Shown in pieces: positions 5,414 through 5,956 of a stretch of DNA of 5,956 nucleotides; the first letter of the stretch is position 1; each line of letters starts with the position of its first letter. The position numbers and the translations under genes were made by a program. The stretch is from positions 1-5,956 of the forward strand of contig JAJFIG010000531.1 in the NCBI GenBank assembly GCA_021775195.1, read 5' to 3'. Origin of the DNA: Rhodospirillales bacterium. Lineage in GTDB: Bacteria > Pseudomonadota > Alphaproteobacteria > Rhodospirillales > 2-02-FULL-58-16. The notes under the pieces were generated by a model. That model did not search any database and was not told where the DNA came from. It worked only from the letters and a program-made list of their open reading frames with translations.

Positions 5414-5956
5414 TTATTCCTGGAATACATAGCGGCCGGCCTTGATGAATTTCATCGGGTTCCGCGCCTTGTTCTTGAAAAGCACTTCATAATGTAGATG
5501 AGCGCCGGTGCTCCGGCCGGTGCTTCCAAGCAGGCCGATTTTATCCCGGTATTTGAGCTTCTGCCCCTTCTTGACGAAGGTCTTATGAAGGTGCCCGTAG
5601 CGGGTCTTGATGCCGGCGCCATGGTCGACCTCGATGAACTTGCCGTACTTGCCCTTCCAGCCGACAAAGGTCACGACGCCGGGGGCGGTGACGTAGACGG
5701 GGGCCTTGAAGGGGCTGCCGAGATCAAGCCCGTAATGCGCCCCCCACCTTTTGTTGATGGGATCACGCCGTTTTCCGTAACGGCTGGTCACATAGTAGGA
5801 GTTCAGCGGCGCCATCAGGGGCAGTTTGCTCATAATGGCTTGCAGTCCCTCGGACCGCTGGAGGCGGGCCTCAAGGTTGGTCAGGTCGGCCTTGAGGCGG
5901 CCGGCCACGGCCACGCCGTCCACGTCGGGCAGGGTCACATCCAGCAGGATGACGTC
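5414..5956 (-). CDS. M23-family peptidase, C-terminal part (gene continues beyond the right edge)
   Basis: The frame is open to the window edge, so the 180 visible residues are a C-terminal fragment. A GTG at 5938 is unlikely to be the true start, because coding-like sequence continues upstream. Numbering the fragment from the edge, 24-50 is a helical, coiled-coil-like linker (LKADLTNLEARLQRSEG, then IMSKLPLMAPL). The M23 domain follows: SRYGKRRDP (58-66), H74 and D78 (HYGLD), GHLH (121-124) and HLHYE (153-157), with all zinc and catalytic histidines kept. The ending KAGRYVFQE is characteristic of a conserved alphaproteobacterial M23 subfamily. Such proteins are usually anchored in the inner membrane with a periplasmic coiled coil and peptidase domain. 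They either cut peptidoglycan crosslinks or help other wall enzymes; with the full motif, active is more likely. The first visible residues, DVILLDVTLPDVDG, resemble a receiver domain. Confidence 0.9.
   Translation of the reverse strand, partial: DVILLDVTLPDVDGVAVAGRLKADLTNLEARLQRSEGLQAIMSKLPLMAPLNSYYVTSRYGKRRDPINKRWGAHYGLDLGSPFKAPVYVTAPGVVTFVGWKGKYGKFIEVDHGAGIKTRYGHLHKTFVKKGQKLKYRDKIGLLGSTGRSTGAHLHYEVLFKNKARNPMKFIKAGRYVFQE

Noticed and set aside
5292..5432. 46-codon plus-strand frame in the intergenic region
   Set aside because: It lacks a good Shine-Dalgarno, ends antisense inside the M23 fragment gene, and its composition is unremarkable.

Overview
The window looks like chromosomal DNA of a high-GC alphaproteobacterium, most likely from the Rhodospirillales or relatives. 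The evidence is the GC-rich coding sequence, a PAS_5-type single-PAS protein, a Tat-exported YHS-domain protein, and an M23 endopeptidase whose sequence style is typical of that group. This is inference from protein character; there is no rRNA or other taxonomic marker. I see no tRNA, rRNA, CRISPR array, insertion sequence or prophage gene.

Layout from left to right. Positions 3-44 hold the hydrophobic C-terminus of a gene that enters from the left. A possible 58-residue ORF (96-272, +) follows and converges on a Tat-exported YHS-domain protein (281-775, -), with a GC-rich inverted repeat between the two stops. A 215-base gap carries the presumed YHS promoter. Then comes a plus-strand run: a small single-TM protein (991-1242), a secreted thermonuclease-like protein (1307-1822) and a GT-A-type glycosyltransferase (1830-2615), the last two only 7 bases apart.

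The right half is all on the minus strand. Reading in the direction of transcription, it holds a truncated M23 peptidase (5956 to 5414), a 360-base AT-rich intergenic region with a good promoter candidate and a palindrome, a complete LysM-like/M23 endopeptidase (5053-3683), a PAS_5-type protein (3625-3134), and a YfgD-type ArsC reductase (3041-2694) that converges on the glycosyltransferase gene.

The two M23 enzymes probably act on peptidoglycan crosslinks in the periplasm. The nuclease and YHS protein are also exported. The glycosyltransferase, PAS protein and ArsC are probably cytoplasmic and have no evident functional link to them. I do not see a clear new multi-gene system. The points most worth a second look are a substituted active-site arginine in the nuclease, a receiver-domain-like motif at the cut-off end of the first M23 gene, the palindrome placed just upstream of the M23 promoter, and an AT-rich patch inside the glycosyltransferase gene.
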